A DNA stretch of 7,142 nucleotides from Actinomycetota bacterium (lineage in GTDB: Bacteria > Actinomycetota > Acidimicrobiia > Acidimicrobiales > AC-14): assembly GCA_020200615.1 (NCBI GenBank), contig JAIVIH010000394.1:1-7142 (forward strand), read 5' to 3'. The notes beneath the pieces were generated by a model. That model worked only from the letters and a program-made list of their open reading frames with translations. It did not search any database and had not been told where the DNA came from. Made by a program: the position numbers and the translations under genes. Every line of letters starts with the position of its first letter. Positions within the stretch are counted from its first letter, which is position 1. Positions 6,870-7,142 of the stretch are shown piece after piece.

Positions 6870-7142
6870 CCGGCTCATCGAACGGGAGGTCAAGCTCTCG
6901 GCCGGCGCCGACTTCGAGCTTCCCGACCTGCACGGCCTGGCCGATGGTGTCATCCCCGTCCCCCTGGAGACGCGGGACCTGGACGCGGTGTACTTCGACA
7001 CCGCCGATTTCCGCCTCGCCCGCTGGGGCGTCTCCCTGCGCTTCCGATCCGGCGACGGCACGACGTGGACGGTGAAGCTCCCCGAGGGCGAGGAGGGCCC
7101 GGCGCTGGTGCGGCGGGAGGTCCCGTTTCCGGGGCCCAGCGG
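6862..7142 (+). CDS. CYTH-domain protein (3' end beyond window)
   Basis: The first 93 residues of a CYTH (triphosphate tunnel metalloenzyme) protein. GTG 6862 overlaps the ppk stop by 8 nt, and the diagnostic ExExK motif appears at once: LIEREVKLS with E7, E9 and K11, which bind metal and triphosphate in the family. Next come tunnel strands typical of the fold: LDAVYFDTADFRLARWGVSL (39-58), the basic strand RFRSG and the WTVKLP strand (69-74), ending in ALVRREVPFP at the window edge. Family members hydrolyse inorganic triphosphate, thiamine triphosphate or polyphosphate; in bacteria many carry a C-terminal polyphosphate-associated CHAD domain, which here would lie outside the window. The overlap with ppk implies co-translation and supports a polyphosphate-related role. 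Only the CYTH domain is seen; CHAD and substrate are inference. No good Shine-Dalgarno precedes the GTG, consistent with coupling to ppk translation. Confidence 0.88.
   Translation, partial: MADRLIEREVKLSAGADFELPDLHGLADGVIPVPLETRDLDAVYFDTADFRLARWGVSLRFRSGDGTTWTVKLPEGEEGPALVRREVPFPGPS

Noticed and set aside
4785..7061. 758-codon open frame on the minus strand across ppk and the CYTH gene
   Set aside because: It mirrors clear PPK1 and CYTH genes on the other strand; its translation is rich in Gly/Val/His/Asp/Gln and shows no recognisable domain. Long antisense frames are expected in very GC-rich genes.
1..7142. CRISPR arrays, tRNA or rRNA genes, toxin-antitoxin or phage-defence genes
   Set aside because: No regularly spaced long repeats, cloverleaf-like segments or recognisable defence-type proteins were seen; apart from the intergenic region the window is almost fully occupied by the genes listed.

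Overview
The window is GC-rich throughout, with G or C dominating third codon positions, several GTG starts and Actinobacterial-type control sequences (an 11-nt GTTCACC-like PHO box, TANNNT -10 elements). The SenX3/RegX3-like two-component pair and the PPK1 also look actinobacterial. An uncultured or little-studied high-GC actinobacterium, possibly of the Acidimicrobiia type, is the best guess from protein style alone; no rRNA or other phylogenetic marker is present to settle it.

Layout: all genes are on the + strand. Positions 1-1052 hold the 5'-truncated (by the window edge) transposase of an IS630-family insertion sequence with an intact DD34E triad. Positions 1053-1291 are a relatively AT-rich intergenic segment that contains the right end of the IS (not locatable here) and a strong candidate PHO box, four 11-nt units at 1213-1256, followed by a -10-like TAGGTT. 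From 1292 to the right edge runs a tightly packed phosphate/polyphosphate cluster. It consists of a single-polypeptide PstB-PhoU fusion (1292-2725), a PhoR/SenX3-type sensor kinase (2777-4048), a PhoP/RegX3-type response regulator (4060-4755), polyphosphate kinase 1 (about 4768-6869) and the start of a CYTH-domain protein (6862 to the right edge). Gaps after the fusion gene are 51, 11 and 12 nt, and the last pair overlaps by 8 nt, so one transcript is likely, perhaps with an internal leaderless promoter before the kinase.

How the genes fit together: in known Pho systems the Pst transporter and PhoU report phosphate status to the kinase, which controls the regulator, which binds PHO boxes. Here the ATPase and PhoU are one chain, the kinase has almost no extracellular part (so it must be informed from inside), and a PHO box lies in front of the cluster, which predicts autoregulation. 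The output genes are polyphosphate metabolism: PPK1 synthesises polyphosphate, and a CYTH protein of the triphosphate/polyphosphate-handling family follows. No pstS, pstC or pstA permease genes are in the window.

The two points most worth checking are the PstB-PhoU fusion and an apparent 1-nt frameshift at the very start of ppk. The only good start (ATG 4768) is out of frame with the conserved PPK N-terminus, and one extra G in the G-run 4809-4812 would restore it.
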